Shown here: piece by piece, positions 1 to 9,359 of the stretch
How positions within the stretch are numbered: position 1 is the first letter of the stretch
How the letters are laid out: every line of letters starts with the position of its first letter
Assembly (NCBI GenBank): GCA_041665525.1
Contig: JBAYIS010000006.1
Span: 62,001 to 126,000 of the forward strand
Length of the DNA: 64,000 nucleotides
Reading direction: 5' to 3'
Origin: UBA8401 sp041665525
Lineage (GTDB): Bacteria > Bacteroidota > Ignavibacteria > UBA10030 > UBA8401
Translations under genes and position numbers: made by a program
The notes under the pieces: generated by a model
Told to the model about the DNA's origin: nothing
What the model saw: the letters and a program-made list of their open reading frames with translations, nothing else
Database searches by the model: none

Positions 1-652
1 TGCACTGATATGCGGCAAAGCCGGAAAATAATGTATTGAGTGTATGGTGATATTCTCCGCCTGCATATCCAAACAAGGGATTGATCGTTGTCGGATCGAC
101 ATGCCAGAGATACACAATGCCAAGATAACCTCGAAAGGTGCGAACGGGTTCATAACCCACGGTCAGATCAAAAAATTCCCTGCTGTAAACCCGGGGATTG
201 TGTCCGTTTTTCCATCGCCCAAATGAGCCTTCAAAGTGTCCATCCACAAAATGCGCGCTGATGTGGCTCAACCGCAATCGGGACGAGAGGACAGCATGAT
301 CGAGCGTATCCGCATAATTAATGTTCACGCCAAACAGGTAATCAACGGCATCCACAGGGAAATGAAAGTTTTTCTCTCCCTGCAAAAGCGTATAGGTGAA
401 AAAATCCGAACCGAAGGTCAGCAGCTGTTGCCCGGTTTCAAAACGGTATTGCACCATATCGACGGAATTGCCGATATCCAAACGTAAACGATTTCCATCC
501 ATATGCCAGATCAGTCCGAGTCGCGGTTCGAACGTATTTGCCGTGAGAGGTTTGAAAAGCAAAGGGCCGGAAGCGAAAGAGAAACCGTGTTCGGACGGCA
601 TGGCAACATTTATTATGACCAGAAGGTAAAGAAGGTGGAATACTTTTTTCAT
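1..652 (-). CDS. Exported DUF1207-like protein, C-terminus outside the window
   Basis: Read on the minus strand from the ATG at 652, the frame stays open for 217 codons to the window edge, so the 3' end is missing. The N-terminus is a hydrophobic signal peptide (MKKVFHLLYLLVIINVAMPS). The mature part has LLFKPLTANTFEPRLG, then HISAHFVDG and RVYSREFFDLTVGYEP, a pattern I associate with DUF1207 outer-membrane or periplasmic proteins of Chlorobi and Bacteroidota; this match is from memory. Its ATG overlaps the stop of the PHP gene in a TAATG junction, so it is the last visible gene of the surface-glycan operon and is probably translated by coupling. The function is unknown; an envelope role is inferred from the signal peptide and the neighbours. 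Confidence 0.55.
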   Translation of the reverse strand, partial: MKKVFHLLYLLVIINVAMPSEHGFSFASGPLLFKPLTANTFEPRLGLIWHMDGNRLRLDIGNSVDMVQYRFETGQQLLTFGSDFFTYTLLQGEKNFHFPVDAVDYLFGVNINYADTLDHAVLSSRLRLSHISAHFVDGHFEGSFGRWKNGHNPRVYSREFFDLTVGYEPVRTFRGYLGIVYLWHVDPTTINPLFGYAGGEYHHTLNTLFSGFAAYQC

Positions 653-2262
653 TATGGCTGAATCCAGATCGGGTTTGTGTAACAGAATCCGTTACGGTCG
701 CCGCCGTGCGCATTGTGCGTATGTGCTTCCGCTCTAATATACGAAAAGTATTCCGCGTGATGCCAATCGCTGATCTTATGGATTGAATATGGATTGGAAA
801 AATTTTTAATTTCGAACAGTGTTTGCTCTCCTTTGCCGATTACTCCCCGATAGACTGTAATGGAATTGAACCGACCGAATTCTTCCGTGGTCTCTCCCTG
901 GAATTTTACGACAAACCGGTTTCCCCGCACAGTGTCACCGATCATTCCGATATCCGGTGCATCGGTTTCGACCGCGATGGTTAACAGCGGACCGTTGGTG
1001 ATGACGGTGCGGCCTTTTCGTATAGATTCCAGAAGAGCATCTTCGGTGACGGCATGCGTCTGCACCGCGGTCTTCATTTTTCCGAAAAGCTGCGACTCCT
1101 TTTCTCTGAACGAGATCATTGGAATGCTAATCTGAATATACCTGTTGAAATTTCCGTGGGCATCGTTCCCCGCGAGAAGGAATTTCTTTTCGCCCCGTTT
1201 CAGCATCCATTTCCAAATATCCAATCCGCGATAAAATCCGTCGGTTCGTTCTCCATTCAAAATCTGAATTCCGGCCAGCTCTTTTTCGGCCATATCGTGA
1301 ACCGTCCATTCGTCCCGCTTTAAAAGCAGTTTCTGAATCAGCGGTACCTCTTCCGTTGGATGTGAAGCATAAGCGACAGCGTGATTCTCTTTTTGTGCAA
1401 GAATCTGCTGAATGGTGAATTCGCACTGTGTTTGCAACCATTTTTCCGCGCCGTCACCCGTTCCGTGAAAGAAATGGCGGTTGCCGAAGAGAAGGAAATG
1501 CACATTTTTGTTGTCTGCATTCGTGCAGGAAATTTCTTCTCCTCGTAAAACGGCAAAATTCTTTTCGCGGGAATTCACTCCATCGATTTCCTTCTGCAGG
1601 GCATTCCACTTCGGTAATTCAGGATCATTCTCCAGATAATTGTCAACCCGATCATCCAGATCGTACGAATGGTCGGTAGCGGCAAAGAACGATAATCCCA
1701 TTGCGGCACATAAGTGCGGGCCGGCGGCAATCGGGGAACCGAATTCCACCTGATCTTCGGTGAATTCCGAATGTGTGTGCGCATCACCGTACACCCAACC
1801 GTTCACAACCGGCAGATGCGTTTTAGAACGATAGAATTTCAGCGGCGTTTTTGAGGTGAAGCGATGATTGTTGTTTCGCAGAATTTTAGTTTTTCCATTT
1901 TGGATAGTGATGATCTCAACATCGGCGACCATCAGTCCAAAGAGGGACGAGAGAATTCCTGTAAACGGCACATCGAGGATCTTGAACCAGTAATGTGTGT
2001 TGACAGTTATCCTCGGAGAATAAACAATTGTATGAGAATACTCTTTTCTCGCATTGTGGAATATGGTGATTCGAACACTGTGAATCTCCACCGGATATCG
2101 GTCGGCATCTTTCACCAGGATCAGGATTGGATACGGTTTGTCGGGATCCAACCGGTGCGGACCGTCGACAAGAATTTCAGGTTCGGACTTTTTGTAGAGA
2201 CTAAAAAAATATTTGAACCGGTAATGGGTCTCTGCGTACAGAAAAATGGGGAGAACGAACAT
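652..2262 (-). CDS. PHP-domain metal-dependent phosphoesterase (CehA/McbA-like)
   Basis: 536 aa. The N-terminal ~150 residues look like a beta-rich domain. The PHP metal site follows: GDAHTHSEFT (159-168), AATDHS (194-199), RGEEI, VHFLLFG, a SHP motif and AGNDAHG near residue 365. These His/Asp/Glu clusters are the usual ligands of polymerase-and-histidinol-phosphatase-type phosphoesterases, so metal-dependent phosphate-ester hydrolysis is likely; the substrate is unknown. The start shares one base with the stop of the upstream glycosyltransferase (TAATG), and the stop does the same with the next gene. In this context it may remove a phosphate from a sugar or lipid intermediate, but that is inference. 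The N-terminus MFVLPIFLYAETHY could be a poor signal or anchor segment. Confidence 0.8.
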   Translation of the reverse strand: MFVLPIFLYAETHYRFKYFFSLYKKSEPEILVDGPHRLDPDKPYPILILVKDADRYPVEIHSVRITIFHNARKEYSHTIVYSPRITVNTHYWFKILDVPFTGILSSLFGLMVADVEIITIQNGKTKILRNNNHRFTSKTPLKFYRSKTHLPVVNGWVYGDAHTHSEFTEDQVEFGSPIAAGPHLCAAMGLSFFAATDHSYDLDDRVDNYLENDPELPKWNALQKEIDGVNSREKNFAVLRGEEISCTNADNKNVHFLLFGNRHFFHGTGDGAEKWLQTQCEFTIQQILAQKENHAVAYASHPTEEVPLIQKLLLKRDEWTVHDMAEKELAGIQILNGERTDGFYRGLDIWKWMLKRGEKKFLLAGNDAHGNFNRYIQISIPMISFREKESQLFGKMKTAVQTHAVTEDALLESIRKGRTVITNGPLLTIAVETDAPDIGMIGDTVRGNRFVVKFQGETTEEFGRFNSITVYRGVIGKGEQTLFEIKNFSNPYSIHKISDWHHAEYFSYIRAEAHTHNAHGGDRNGFCYTNPIWIQP

Positions 2263-3344
2263 TATGATATTTTCTTCAGTAAGTGGTCGATGCGTTGTCG
2301 TAACAGTGTATGATCGTTCTGCACCTGCCGGAATCCCGAATAGGCATTGAATTGGCTGACAGACCGTTGCAGTGAAAATCCGTTCTGCGGCTCCGAGTAA
2401 CAGATCTTTTCTTCCTTCAGCCGCTGCGCCAGATATTCTTGTTCGGTTTGCTGCGGTGTCGGGACAAAAATAGCATTTGCCCCGAGAAAAGACAAATCCA
2501 TGATCGTGCTGTATCCCGGCCGGGATATTATGATGTGCGACGATGCAATCGCTTCGGACAATTCGTCGGAGGTGAGAGAGCCGACGAGCGTCAGTGTATC
2601 GGAGAGTTTCATTTTCAATGTGAGTTCCGGCGTTCCGCGTACGACAAGCGAGCGCATGGTCGACTTCTTCAATTGAGCGACGATCAAGGTTTCGAAGATC
2701 GTCCGCTGCGGTTCCGGACCGGAAAGGATTACCAGCACATCCAGTTCCTTGTTGAATCTCGAAATCTTCTTCAATCGGGAAAGAGGGCCGATGTAATACG
2801 CATTTTTCGGGACAGAGCCGTTATGCGACAATATCCCGCTGAGCGTCGTACCGGATTCTGTGTCGGGAATCCATATTTCGGAGAATGGCATCATCAACCG
2901 AGCGTGCGCAGCGTCCACAATTCCTTGTCCCCAAACAAGATATTTTGAAAGAAGAATCCGTATCTGGTGGGTCATAAAAACGGAGGGCACCTGTTTTGAG
3001 TAGGCGCCCCAGCGATTATCGGAGATCACCGCATCGATGCCGTGACTTTTTACCAGGGATTCTAACTGATCATGTTCAAGTGCGATTCCTTTAAAAAGAA
3101 CGGGCAGTTGACGAAACATCGTCCACGCCATATTTGCATTTTCTGGATATGTAATGGAATAACCGGGATACTTAAGATGTTCCAGATCCGGGAATTCCTT
3201 TTTCAATAAATCGGCTGGACGACGATCTGCTGCGATCACCACTTCAATTCCCTGAGCGATAAGTTCATAGATGATCGGAACACAACGGGCAGCGTGGCCG
3301 AGGCCCCAATCCAGCGGAGCAATCAGTATGCGTTTTTTTGTCAT
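2262..3344 (-). CDS. MurG-like (GT-B) glycosyltransferase
   Basis: 360 aa. It opens with KKRILIAPLDWGLGHAARC; the GLGHAAR loop (14-20) is the nucleotide-sugar glycine loop of MurG/GT28-like glycosyltransferases and related predicted transferases. The C-terminal half has HIIISRPGYSTIMDL, which matches the donor-binding region where these enzymes hold the UDP-sugar. Probable role: transfer of a sugar to a lipid or polysaccharide acceptor at the inner face of the membrane. Its ATG overlaps the TGA of the deacetylase gene by four bases (ATGA). Donor and acceptor cannot be read from the sequence. Confidence 0.75.
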   Translation of the reverse strand: MTKKRILIAPLDWGLGHAARCVPIIYELIAQGIEVVIAADRRPADLLKKEFPDLEHLKYPGYSITYPENANMAWTMFRQLPVLFKGIALEHDQLESLVKSHGIDAVISDNRWGAYSKQVPSVFMTHQIRILLSKYLVWGQGIVDAAHARLMMPFSEIWIPDTESGTTLSGILSHNGSVPKNAYYIGPLSRLKKISRFNKELDVLVILSGPEPQRTIFETLIVAQLKKSTMRSLVVRGTPELTLKMKLSDTLTLVGSLTSDELSEAIASSHIIISRPGYSTIMDLSFLGANAIFVPTPQQTEQEYLAQRLKEEKICYSEPQNGFSLQRSVSQFNAYSGFRQVQNDHTLLRQRIDHLLKKIS

Positions 3345-3961
3345 CGGATAGCTCCGAATTCAAAACCCCGTTTTTGAATTTCTGGAATTACCGTATCGAT
3401 CAATTCGGCGATTTTTTCATACGTAAGGTGATTATCGTGAAAGACGAGAATAGAACCATGGCTCAATTTGTGCAGTGCATTAGCGATTACTTTTTCATTC
3501 GTCCATTTCCGAAAATCTCCCGTTAAACAGCTCCACATTACCAGCAGATAATCAAGTTCGCGCACGGCAGCGACGGTCTTCCAGGTAAAAAAACCATACG
3601 GCGGCCGGAATAGCCGCATGCGCTGCTGGGTCAATCCGAATAGAATTTCTTCTGTCTGTAATATTTCCCGTTTCGTTTGATCCTTAGAAAAGGCAAGAGA
3701 AAAACGATGATGAAATGCATGAATCCCGATGGAATGTCCTTCATTGACTATGCGACGAACGATATCTTCTCTGCCGGCAATGTTTTTCCCGGAAAGGAAG
3801 AAAGTTGCATGTACATGATGCCGTTTCAGCACATCCAGGATAGCGGGTGTGGCAAGAGAATGGGGCCCGTCATCGAACGTAAGATAGATCTTCTTTCCCG
3901 GCATCCGCCACAGCATGGAAGGGGAAAGGAGTTTATGGAAAATTCCGGTGTGCGTCATCAT
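3341..3961 (-). CDS. Polysaccharide deacetylase (NodB homology domain)
   Basis: 206 aa, essentially a bare NodB domain. YLTFDDGPHS puts the catalytic/metal Asp pair at 30-31; the metal histidines are in IHAFHHRF (H81 and H85); RPPYGFF (119-125) is motif 3; ILVFHDN near the C-terminus is motif 5. These enzymes use a divalent metal to remove N- or O-acetyl groups from glycans such as GlcNAc polymers. There is no signal peptide, so it probably acts on a cytoplasmic or membrane-surface glycolipid rather than on exported peptidoglycan. It lies 12 nt after one GT2 gene and overlaps the next glycosyltransferase, consistent with one biosynthetic pathway. Confidence 0.85.
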   Translation of the reverse strand: MMTHTGIFHKLLSPSMLWRMPGKKIYLTFDDGPHSLATPAILDVLKRHHVHATFFLSGKNIAGREDIVRRIVNEGHSIGIHAFHHRFSLAFSKDQTKREILQTEEILFGLTQQRMRLFRPPYGFFTWKTVAAVRELDYLLVMWSCLTGDFRKWTNEKVIANALHKLSHGSILVFHDNHLTYEKIAELIDTVIPEIQKRGFEFGAIR

Positions 3962-3973
3962 AGGTGTAACGAT

Positions 3974-5125
3974 CTATTCGCTTTCTTTCTTCATTGACCG
4001 TTCCTTCCATTCAAAGGAGAAAAAATATCCGCCGATGGTGGAGAGAAGGATGAGAGGGATATGGACCAACGCAGTCGGAACAAAATATTTCATCGCTCTG
4101 GATGTGCCGGTCAAAGTTGTGAATCTTCTCATCATGAGATAATCTATTGAAAATTTTCCTACCACAACCAACCAGGGCAAACTGTTCCAGGAGAATGCCG
4201 TCATCGGCAGTGTGACTGTCAGCGCAATGAACATGATAAACGTGCAGATCATAAAGAACATCATATCAGCCGGGTAATACGCAGTTTGTCCAACCCAGCG
4301 CATCCGTTGATGGAATACTTCTTTCCATGCAGAAACAGGCCTGGTGATAATGGTGGCTTCCGGTTCAAAAGCAAATCGGGCTCTCCAATGTCCGGAAGCG
4401 GTGATCTTTTGTGCCAACAAAGAATCATCTCCAGTATTGATGTGCGTCAGGGTTTCAAAACCGTCTGTTTCATCGAATGCCTGAATGCGGAATGCCATAT
4501 TGCTTCCATTGCTGACCAACATTCTGTCCAATCCGATCGCACCCGCAGCAATGGAAGTGTAAGAAATGAAGTCCAGGAATTGTATACCCTGGAACAAGGG
4601 AGAGAGTTTCTCGTCATTTCCGTACACTGTCAATCCCGTGACGACGCCGACTTGTTCCTCAAAATAGGAATTGATCGACTGAATCCAATCACGTGGTGCG
4701 ATGCAATCTGCATCAGTCGTCAGGATGATCTCGCTCAACGAATGTTGAATGCCGAACGACATTGCCCGAATTTTGGGCGAACGGATGGTCGAGGTGATGT
4801 CGGAGTGCAGCAGCGTGATCGGGACCGGAGAATGTTCTGCCGTTGTACGGACAATGTCCGACGTTCCATCCGAAGACTGATCGTCGATGACAATGATCGA
4901 GAATTTATCATTGGGATAATTCTGTTCCAGAAGAGCACGGAGGCAGTGTCCGATATTCTGTTCTTCATTGCGCGCGGGGATAATAACCGTGATGCTGTGG
5001 TGCATTGTATTTCGTCCGGGGCGCAGCCGGGAAAGTCCTCGGTAAAATATCAGTATCTGCCGGAGATACACGATCAACAACAGCAGGAGCAACAGGGAGG
5101 TATATTCAAGAATCAATGATATCAT
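3974..5125 (-). CDS. Membrane GT2 glycosyltransferase
   Basis: 383 aa. One N-terminal membrane segment (about 4-23) precedes a GT-A domain: ITVIIPARNEEQNIG, IIVIDDQSSDGTSD for nucleotide binding, TTDADC as the DXD-type metal motif, and HQRMRWVGQ resembling the Q-x-x-R-W motif of processive or membrane GT2 enzymes. Two or three C-terminal membrane helices follow. It resembles the GT2 at 6063-7166 in layout, so the two are probably paralogues that add different sugars. The start overlaps the stop of the flippase-like gene by four bases (ATGA). Confidence 0.8.
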   Translation of the reverse strand: MISLILEYTSLLLLLLLIVYLRQILIFYRGLSRLRPGRNTMHHSITVIIPARNEEQNIGHCLRALLEQNYPNDKFSIIVIDDQSSDGTSDIVRTTAEHSPVPITLLHSDITSTIRSPKIRAMSFGIQHSLSEIILTTDADCIAPRDWIQSINSYFEEQVGVVTGLTVYGNDEKLSPLFQGIQFLDFISYTSIAAGAIGLDRMLVSNGSNMAFRIQAFDETDGFETLTHINTGDDSLLAQKITASGHWRARFAFEPEATIITRPVSAWKEVFHQRMRWVGQTAYYPADMMFFMICTFIMFIALTVTLPMTAFSWNSLPWLVVVGKFSIDYLMMRRFTTLTGTSRAMKYFVPTALVHIPLILLSTIGGYFFSFEWKERSMKKESE

Positions 5126-6066
5126 GTCCGTTTTAGCTTTGTGACCAGCAGCGCTCCGATCGCAGTTGGGATGATGACATTGGCGAACGACATGATAAGA
5201 GAAGCATTGAATGCAACTGCGGCAATGACGTCAACTCTTTCAAAAAAGAATACTGCGGCACTTTCCCGTACGCCGAGATCACCGAACGAAATCGGTAAAA
5301 TCACTGCTTTCACGAAGAGGACGGATGCGGCACACATGACCACATCATTGAGAGCGACCGGCTGGAATGCATTGGTCAAAAAATAATACTCGAGCAGAAT
5401 CACACCATAGAGAAGGGATGTGAGGAAAAACAGCATCCACCCGTTCTTATTATGGAACACATCTTCGATCACCTGAATCATTTCATAAAACCTGTGTCCG
5501 CGGATTTTTTCCGGCAACACTTTCAAGATTTCCTTTACCTTTTCCGGGTACAAAAAAACAGCAATGATCAATCCAAAGACAAATGTCATAGGATATTGAT
5601 AGAACGGATTCCAATATTCCGGAAAATAGTTTGCAATGAAAACGACTACACCGCTGCCGCCGATAACGATCGTTAATGCCGCCCAATACAGTTTATCCAC
5701 CACAGTAATTCCAACGATGTGCGATTTATTGATATTGGGATGACTTGCAATTCTGCCGGCAAATTCGCCGACCTGTGCGGGAGTGAAAAAACCGGCGGTG
5801 AATCCGACAAAGAACGAAGTGATTGCTTCAGTCGTAGAAATTTCTCTGGATATCAACCGGAGCAAATATCTCCAACGGTATACATGGATAATTAGCTGAA
5901 AAACGGCCAGCGCAAATCCTGCCATAAGATAGAGAGCATCGGCGTTTTGGAATGATTCCACAATCGCTGTTATATCAATGTAATAGAGCAGCGCGGCAAT
6001 CAAAACAATCGAAATGATTATTTTAAGCACTGTTGCAACACCCGGATGAGAAAGGAAACTGTTCAT
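5122..6066 (-). CDS. Flippase-like integral membrane protein (UPF0104/LPG-synthase TM family)
   Basis: 314 aa with about eight hydrophobic segments. The motif FTPAQVGEFAGR and the C-terminal LPISFGDLGVRESAAVFFF are hallmark loops of the UPF0104 family (YbhN, AglD and the transmembrane half of MprF). Members often sit beside GT2 genes and are thought to help move or modify lipid-linked sugars. It lies between two GT2 genes with four-base overlaps on both sides, which supports a role in lipid-linked glycan synthesis. No soluble aminoacyl-transfer domain is present, so it is not a full MprF. Confidence 0.75.
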   Translation of the reverse strand: MNSFLSHPGVATVLKIIISIVLIAALLYYIDITAIVESFQNADALYLMAGFALAVFQLIIHVYRWRYLLRLISREISTTEAITSFFVGFTAGFFTPAQVGEFAGRIASHPNINKSHIVGITVVDKLYWAALTIVIGGSGVVVFIANYFPEYWNPFYQYPMTFVFGLIIAVFLYPEKVKEILKVLPEKIRGHRFYEMIQVIEDVFHNKNGWMLFFLTSLLYGVILLEYYFLTNAFQPVALNDVVMCAASVLFVKAVILPISFGDLGVRESAAVFFFERVDVIAAVAFNASLIMSFANVIIPTAIGALLVTKLKRT

Positions 6067-7166
6067 TGCGAACCAGTTCCTTTCCAGTCAAATGATCGGA
6101 TGAAACCGAGAGGTCCAATCAGAAATGTGTACACTATCAGCAACAATTCAGAGAAAGCGAATTGCTGTATGGAAAATTCTTCGCCGAAAATATTCTTTCC
6201 GCGGGCACACAGCGCACCGTCAAAATTAAATTTTACCATCAGCATAATTAGTGCAGGCAAAGGGGTTATGAAAAAACCGACAAGAACGAGGAAATGAAAA
6301 AGATGAATGAGGCCATATATCAATTGGATCTTTTTCGGATAATATGCGCTTGCGGAAATATGCCTCGTCCGCTGATGGACAAATTGCGAAAAGGAACTCG
6401 GCGGCACTGTGCGGACAAAACTCTCCGGCGATGTCATATATCGGATCTTCCATTGTGTTTCAGACTTGACCAATTGCAAAAAAAGATCGTCATCGCCGCT
6501 GATGGAATGTTTAATCTTCTCAAAACCGCCGAGTTGTTTGTAGACGCTTTTTCGGTATGCAAAATTCCTTCCGGTGCACATGAAAGCACTGTTCAGGCCA
6601 ACCGCAGCGGCGGCAGTGAGAGAGTTCATATATTCTTCAAAACGAAGAAATGTGGAAGTGTTATCTGCGCTGTATGGACTGTAACCTGCAACCACTCCGA
6701 CATCATCCTTGAACTGCCGGGAAATTTCTTTGAGCCACTGCGGTGGAACGATGCAGTCAGCATCGGTCAACGCTACAATAGCAAATGACGACTGTTCGAT
6801 GGCGGAGCGCAATGCATTTTTCTTGTTCGGCATGTCGCTGGTATTTGTTGTCAGAGTAATTAATCGAAAGTTCTTCCTGTTGTGAATGAACTCTTTGATG
6901 ACGGAATCAGTTCCATCCGTCGAACGATCGTTCACAACGATCACTTCAAACGTATCAGACGGATAGTTCAGTTCCGAAAGTGAGCGAAGAAGCGAAACAA
7001 TATTCCGTTCTTCATTTCTGGCAGCAACGATCACGGATATGCCGGAGTGAAGAGTTTCCGAATCCGGATTGGAGAGTCCTGTTAATCCTTTCCAAAGAAA
7101 AACATGTACGATTGCGTATGAACAACAGGTAATCAACAGAAGCAATACGAGAATTTGTTCGATCAT
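6063..7166 (-). CDS. Membrane GT2 glycosyltransferase, first gene of the minus operon
   Basis: 367 aa. An N-terminal membrane segment is followed by GISVIVAARNEERNIVSLL, VIVVNDRSTDGTDS and LTDADC, the standard GT2 fold, then VHQRTRHISASAYYP in the Q-x-x-R region and C-terminal membrane helices. Here the RW of the usual motif reads RH, so it may not be processive. It is the 5'-most gene of a seven-gene minus-strand run and lies divergent from udk across a 121-nt gap that must hold promoters for both. Probable role: sugar transfer to a lipid acceptor in the surface glycan pathway. Confidence 0.8.
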   Translation of the reverse strand: MIEQILVLLLLITCCSYAIVHVFLWKGLTGLSNPDSETLHSGISVIVAARNEERNIVSLLRSLSELNYPSDTFEVIVVNDRSTDGTDSVIKEFIHNRKNFRLITLTTNTSDMPNKKNALRSAIEQSSFAIVALTDADCIVPPQWLKEISRQFKDDVGVVAGYSPYSADNTSTFLRFEEYMNSLTAAAAVGLNSAFMCTGRNFAYRKSVYKQLGGFEKIKHSISGDDDLFLQLVKSETQWKIRYMTSPESFVRTVPPSSFSQFVHQRTRHISASAYYPKKIQLIYGLIHLFHFLVLVGFFITPLPALIMLMVKFNFDGALCARGKNIFGEEFSIQQFAFSELLLIVYTFLIGPLGFIRSFDWKGTGSQ

Positions 7167-7236
7167 GAGTCCAAAATAGCCAAAGATTCACTGCCGTTCA
7201 ATACAATAGAAATTATCGTTGCGGTGTAAATAGCTT

Positions 7237-7264
7237 TTGCTTTCTGACATTCTTCAATTATATT
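7237..7264 (+). promoter_or_regulatory. Candidate sigma-70 promoter for udk
   Basis: TTGCTT at 7237-7242 and TATATT at 7259-7264 are 16 nt apart. A transcript would start about 15 nt before the AAGGGGA ribosome-binding site of udk. The -35 box is imperfect, so this is a suggestion only. Confidence 0.3.
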
Positions 7265-7287
7265 CTTTTTAACTCAAGGGGACATTC

Positions 7288-7905
7288 ATGCGTCAATTAG
7301 TTATCGGCATTGCCGGTGGTACCGGTTCCGGGAAAACTTCTGTAACGAACAAGATCCTGGAACGCATTCATTTCACAGAGAATGTAGTTGTCATTCAGCA
7401 CGATTCGTATTACCGCGATCTTTCTACCTACGGCGGTGTCACGCCGGACCATATCAATTTTGATCATCCCGATTCGTTGGAAACATCGTTATTGGTAGAG
7501 CATGTGAAGGAATTGCGGAAAGGCATTCCGATTGAACAGCCGCTGTATAATTTTACCACGCATTCCCGGATGAAGGAGACGCGGCATCTTGAACCGAAGG
7601 ACATCATTATCATCGAAGGGATTCTGATCTTCGCATCATTGGAACTGCGGAACCTGATGGATATCAAAATCTTCATTGACACGGATGCTGACGAAAGGCT
7701 GCTGCGCAGGCTCAAGCGGGATATTATCGAGCGTGGTCGGTCGATCGATTCCGTCATGAATCAATATGTCTCTACGGTGAAGCCGATGCACCTGGAATTT
7801 GTGGAACCCAGCAAGCGCTATGCCGATGTTATCATTCCGCTCGGAAGCGAGAATCTTGTGGGTATTGACATGGTCGCGGTAAAGATTGAAACAATGTTAA
7901 AATGA
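7288..7905 (+). CDS. udk: Uridine kinase
   Basis: 205 aa, the normal length for Udk. The Walker A loop is GIAGGTGSGKTSV; QHDSYYRDLS, NFDHPDS and YNFTTHSR follow, and IIIEGILIFAS is the Walker B-like strand. The enzyme phosphorylates uridine and cytidine with ATP or GTP in pyrimidine salvage in the cytoplasm. AAGGGGA lies 7 nt before the ATG. upp, which acts in the same salvage network, is in this window at 27122, but the two are not in one operon. Confidence 0.95.
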   Translation: MRQLVIGIAGGTGSGKTSVTNKILERIHFTENVVVIQHDSYYRDLSTYGGVTPDHINFDHPDSLETSLLVEHVKELRKGIPIEQPLYNFTTHSRMKETRHLEPKDIIIIEGILIFASLELRNLMDIKIFIDTDADERLLRRLKRDIIERGRSIDSVMNQYVSTVKPMHLEFVEPSKRYADVIIPLGSENLVGIDMVAVKIETMLK

Positions 7906-7973
7906 TCATATTTGTCACTATTATCTGACGATTGTAACGTGCAACCTATATATTAGCCGTGATGAACGAGAAA

Positions 7974-8001
7974 TTGCTTTTTACTTTTACAAAAATAATC
8001 T
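7974..8001 (+). promoter_or_regulatory. Candidate promoter for the M16 peptidase gene
   Basis: TTGCTT at 7974-7979 and TAATCT at 7996-8001 have the same 16-nt spacing and the same -35 as the candidate udk promoter. It lies 40 nt before the peptidase ATG. Low to moderate support. Confidence 0.3.
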
Positions 8002-8041
8002 ATCTTCACAGGCGAATTTAATTGAAAGAAAACAGCTGAGA

Positions 8042-9322
8042 ATGGGTATTAGAAGCAAATTAGCACATACGGATTCCGCCGCTTTGCAGTCCTATAAAAA
8101 GACGACACTTGCCAACGGCATCCGTGTGATCAGTGAAGAGATTACCTCCGTAAAATCCGCATCCATCGGCATCTGGATCAATACCGGATCGCGCAACGAA
8201 ACCGACACGACCAACGGCATTTCACATTTCATCGAACATATGATGTTCAAAGGGACCGTGAAGCGGAACTACCAACAGATTGCGCAGAGTCTTGAATCTG
8301 TCGGCGGCTACATGAACGCATTCACGACGAAAGAGCACACGTGTTATTATGCGAGGGTGCTTGATGAGTATGTGGAAAAAGCGGTCGATGTTTTAGCGGA
8401 TATGGTACAGAATTCGACTTTCCCGGCAAAGGAAATGGAAAAGGAAAAAACGGTCATCCTGGAAGAGATCAAACGATCTGAGGATGATCCGGATGATCTC
8501 GTGCAGGAGTATTTTGAAAAGCACCTGTTCGGCAGCCATCCGTTTGCACGTCCCATCATCGGCACGGCAGAGAATGTTTCCCGATTCACGCGGGATGATC
8601 TTTTTTCGTATACGAAAAAATTCTATTCGAATGAAAGCATCATCCTGGCGGCGGCGGGAAATATCCGGCACGAACAACTGGTACAGCTCGCTGAAAAATA
8701 CCTGATCCGCAAAAAAACTGACGCTTTCCGGAATAAAACATTCACACCAGTCCGGCCAAAACATACGGAACAGAATTATGCAAAGCCGATTCAGCAGGCG
8801 CATCTCTGCACCGGTACGATTGCGTTCAGTGTCCACAATAAAATGCGCTATCCCGCAATGGTGATGAACTCCGTTCTTGGAGACGGCATGAGTTCGCGTC
8901 TCTTTCAGCAAATACGCGAGAAACACGGATTGGCATACAGCGTTTATTCGTTCCTGGGTCTGATGAAGGACACAGGCTCATTCGGTATTTACGCGGGAAC
9001 AGATGTGAAGATGGTGAAGAATGCGCTGGAACTTGCGTATGCCGAACTGGAAAAGATGAAGACAAAGATACTTTCCAGTACGGAACTTCGACGGGCAAAA
9101 GCTCAATTAAAGGGGAGCATGCTGTTGAGCCTGGAAAGCACATCAAACAGAATGATGCGTCTGGGGAACGGCGAACTCTATTATGGGATGTTTACACCGC
9201 TCGATTCCATCGTACGGAATATCGATTCGGTTACTGCGGATGAAGTGCAAGCGGTATCGCAGCAATTGTTCGATATAGAAAAATTTACCACAGTAATACT
9301 ACAGCCGGAAATGAAAAACTAA
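8042..9322 (+). CDS. M16 family zinc metallopeptidase (single-unit processing-protease type)
   Basis: 426 aa. The inverted zinc motif HFIEHMMFKGT (HxxEH) lies near residue 62, with the third ligand Glu about 75 residues later in KTVILEEIKRSEDDPDD. A second half domain carries the R/Y-type motif GLAYSVYSF. This is the size and layout of bacterial PqqL/YmxG-like proteases related to mitochondrial processing peptidase, which degrade or trim short peptides. There is no signal peptide, so it is probably cytoplasmic. The gene stands alone between udk and ald. A second, much larger exported M16 protein is encoded at 16205-18988. Confidence 0.88.
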   Translation: MGIRSKLAHTDSAALQSYKKTTLANGIRVISEEITSVKSASIGIWINTGSRNETDTTNGISHFIEHMMFKGTVKRNYQQIAQSLESVGGYMNAFTTKEHTCYYARVLDEYVEKAVDVLADMVQNSTFPAKEMEKEKTVILEEIKRSEDDPDDLVQEYFEKHLFGSHPFARPIIGTAENVSRFTRDDLFSYTKKFYSNESIILAAAGNIRHEQLVQLAEKYLIRKKTDAFRNKTFTPVRPKHTEQNYAKPIQQAHLCTGTIAFSVHNKMRYPAMVMNSVLGDGMSSRLFQQIREKHGLAYSVYSFLGLMKDTGSFGIYAGTDVKMVKNALELAYAELEKMKTKILSSTELRRAKAQLKGSMLLSLESTSNRMMRLGNGELYYGMFTPLDSIVRNIDSVTADEVQAVSQQLFDIEKFTTVILQPEMKN

Positions 9323-9359
9323 ATTCAAAACATAATTAACCAACAAGTGAGATGATACT

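Noticed and set aside
438..713. 91-codon minus-strand open frame near the window start
   Set aside because: It is a frame-shifted shadow of the DUF1207-like gene and the PHP gene tail.
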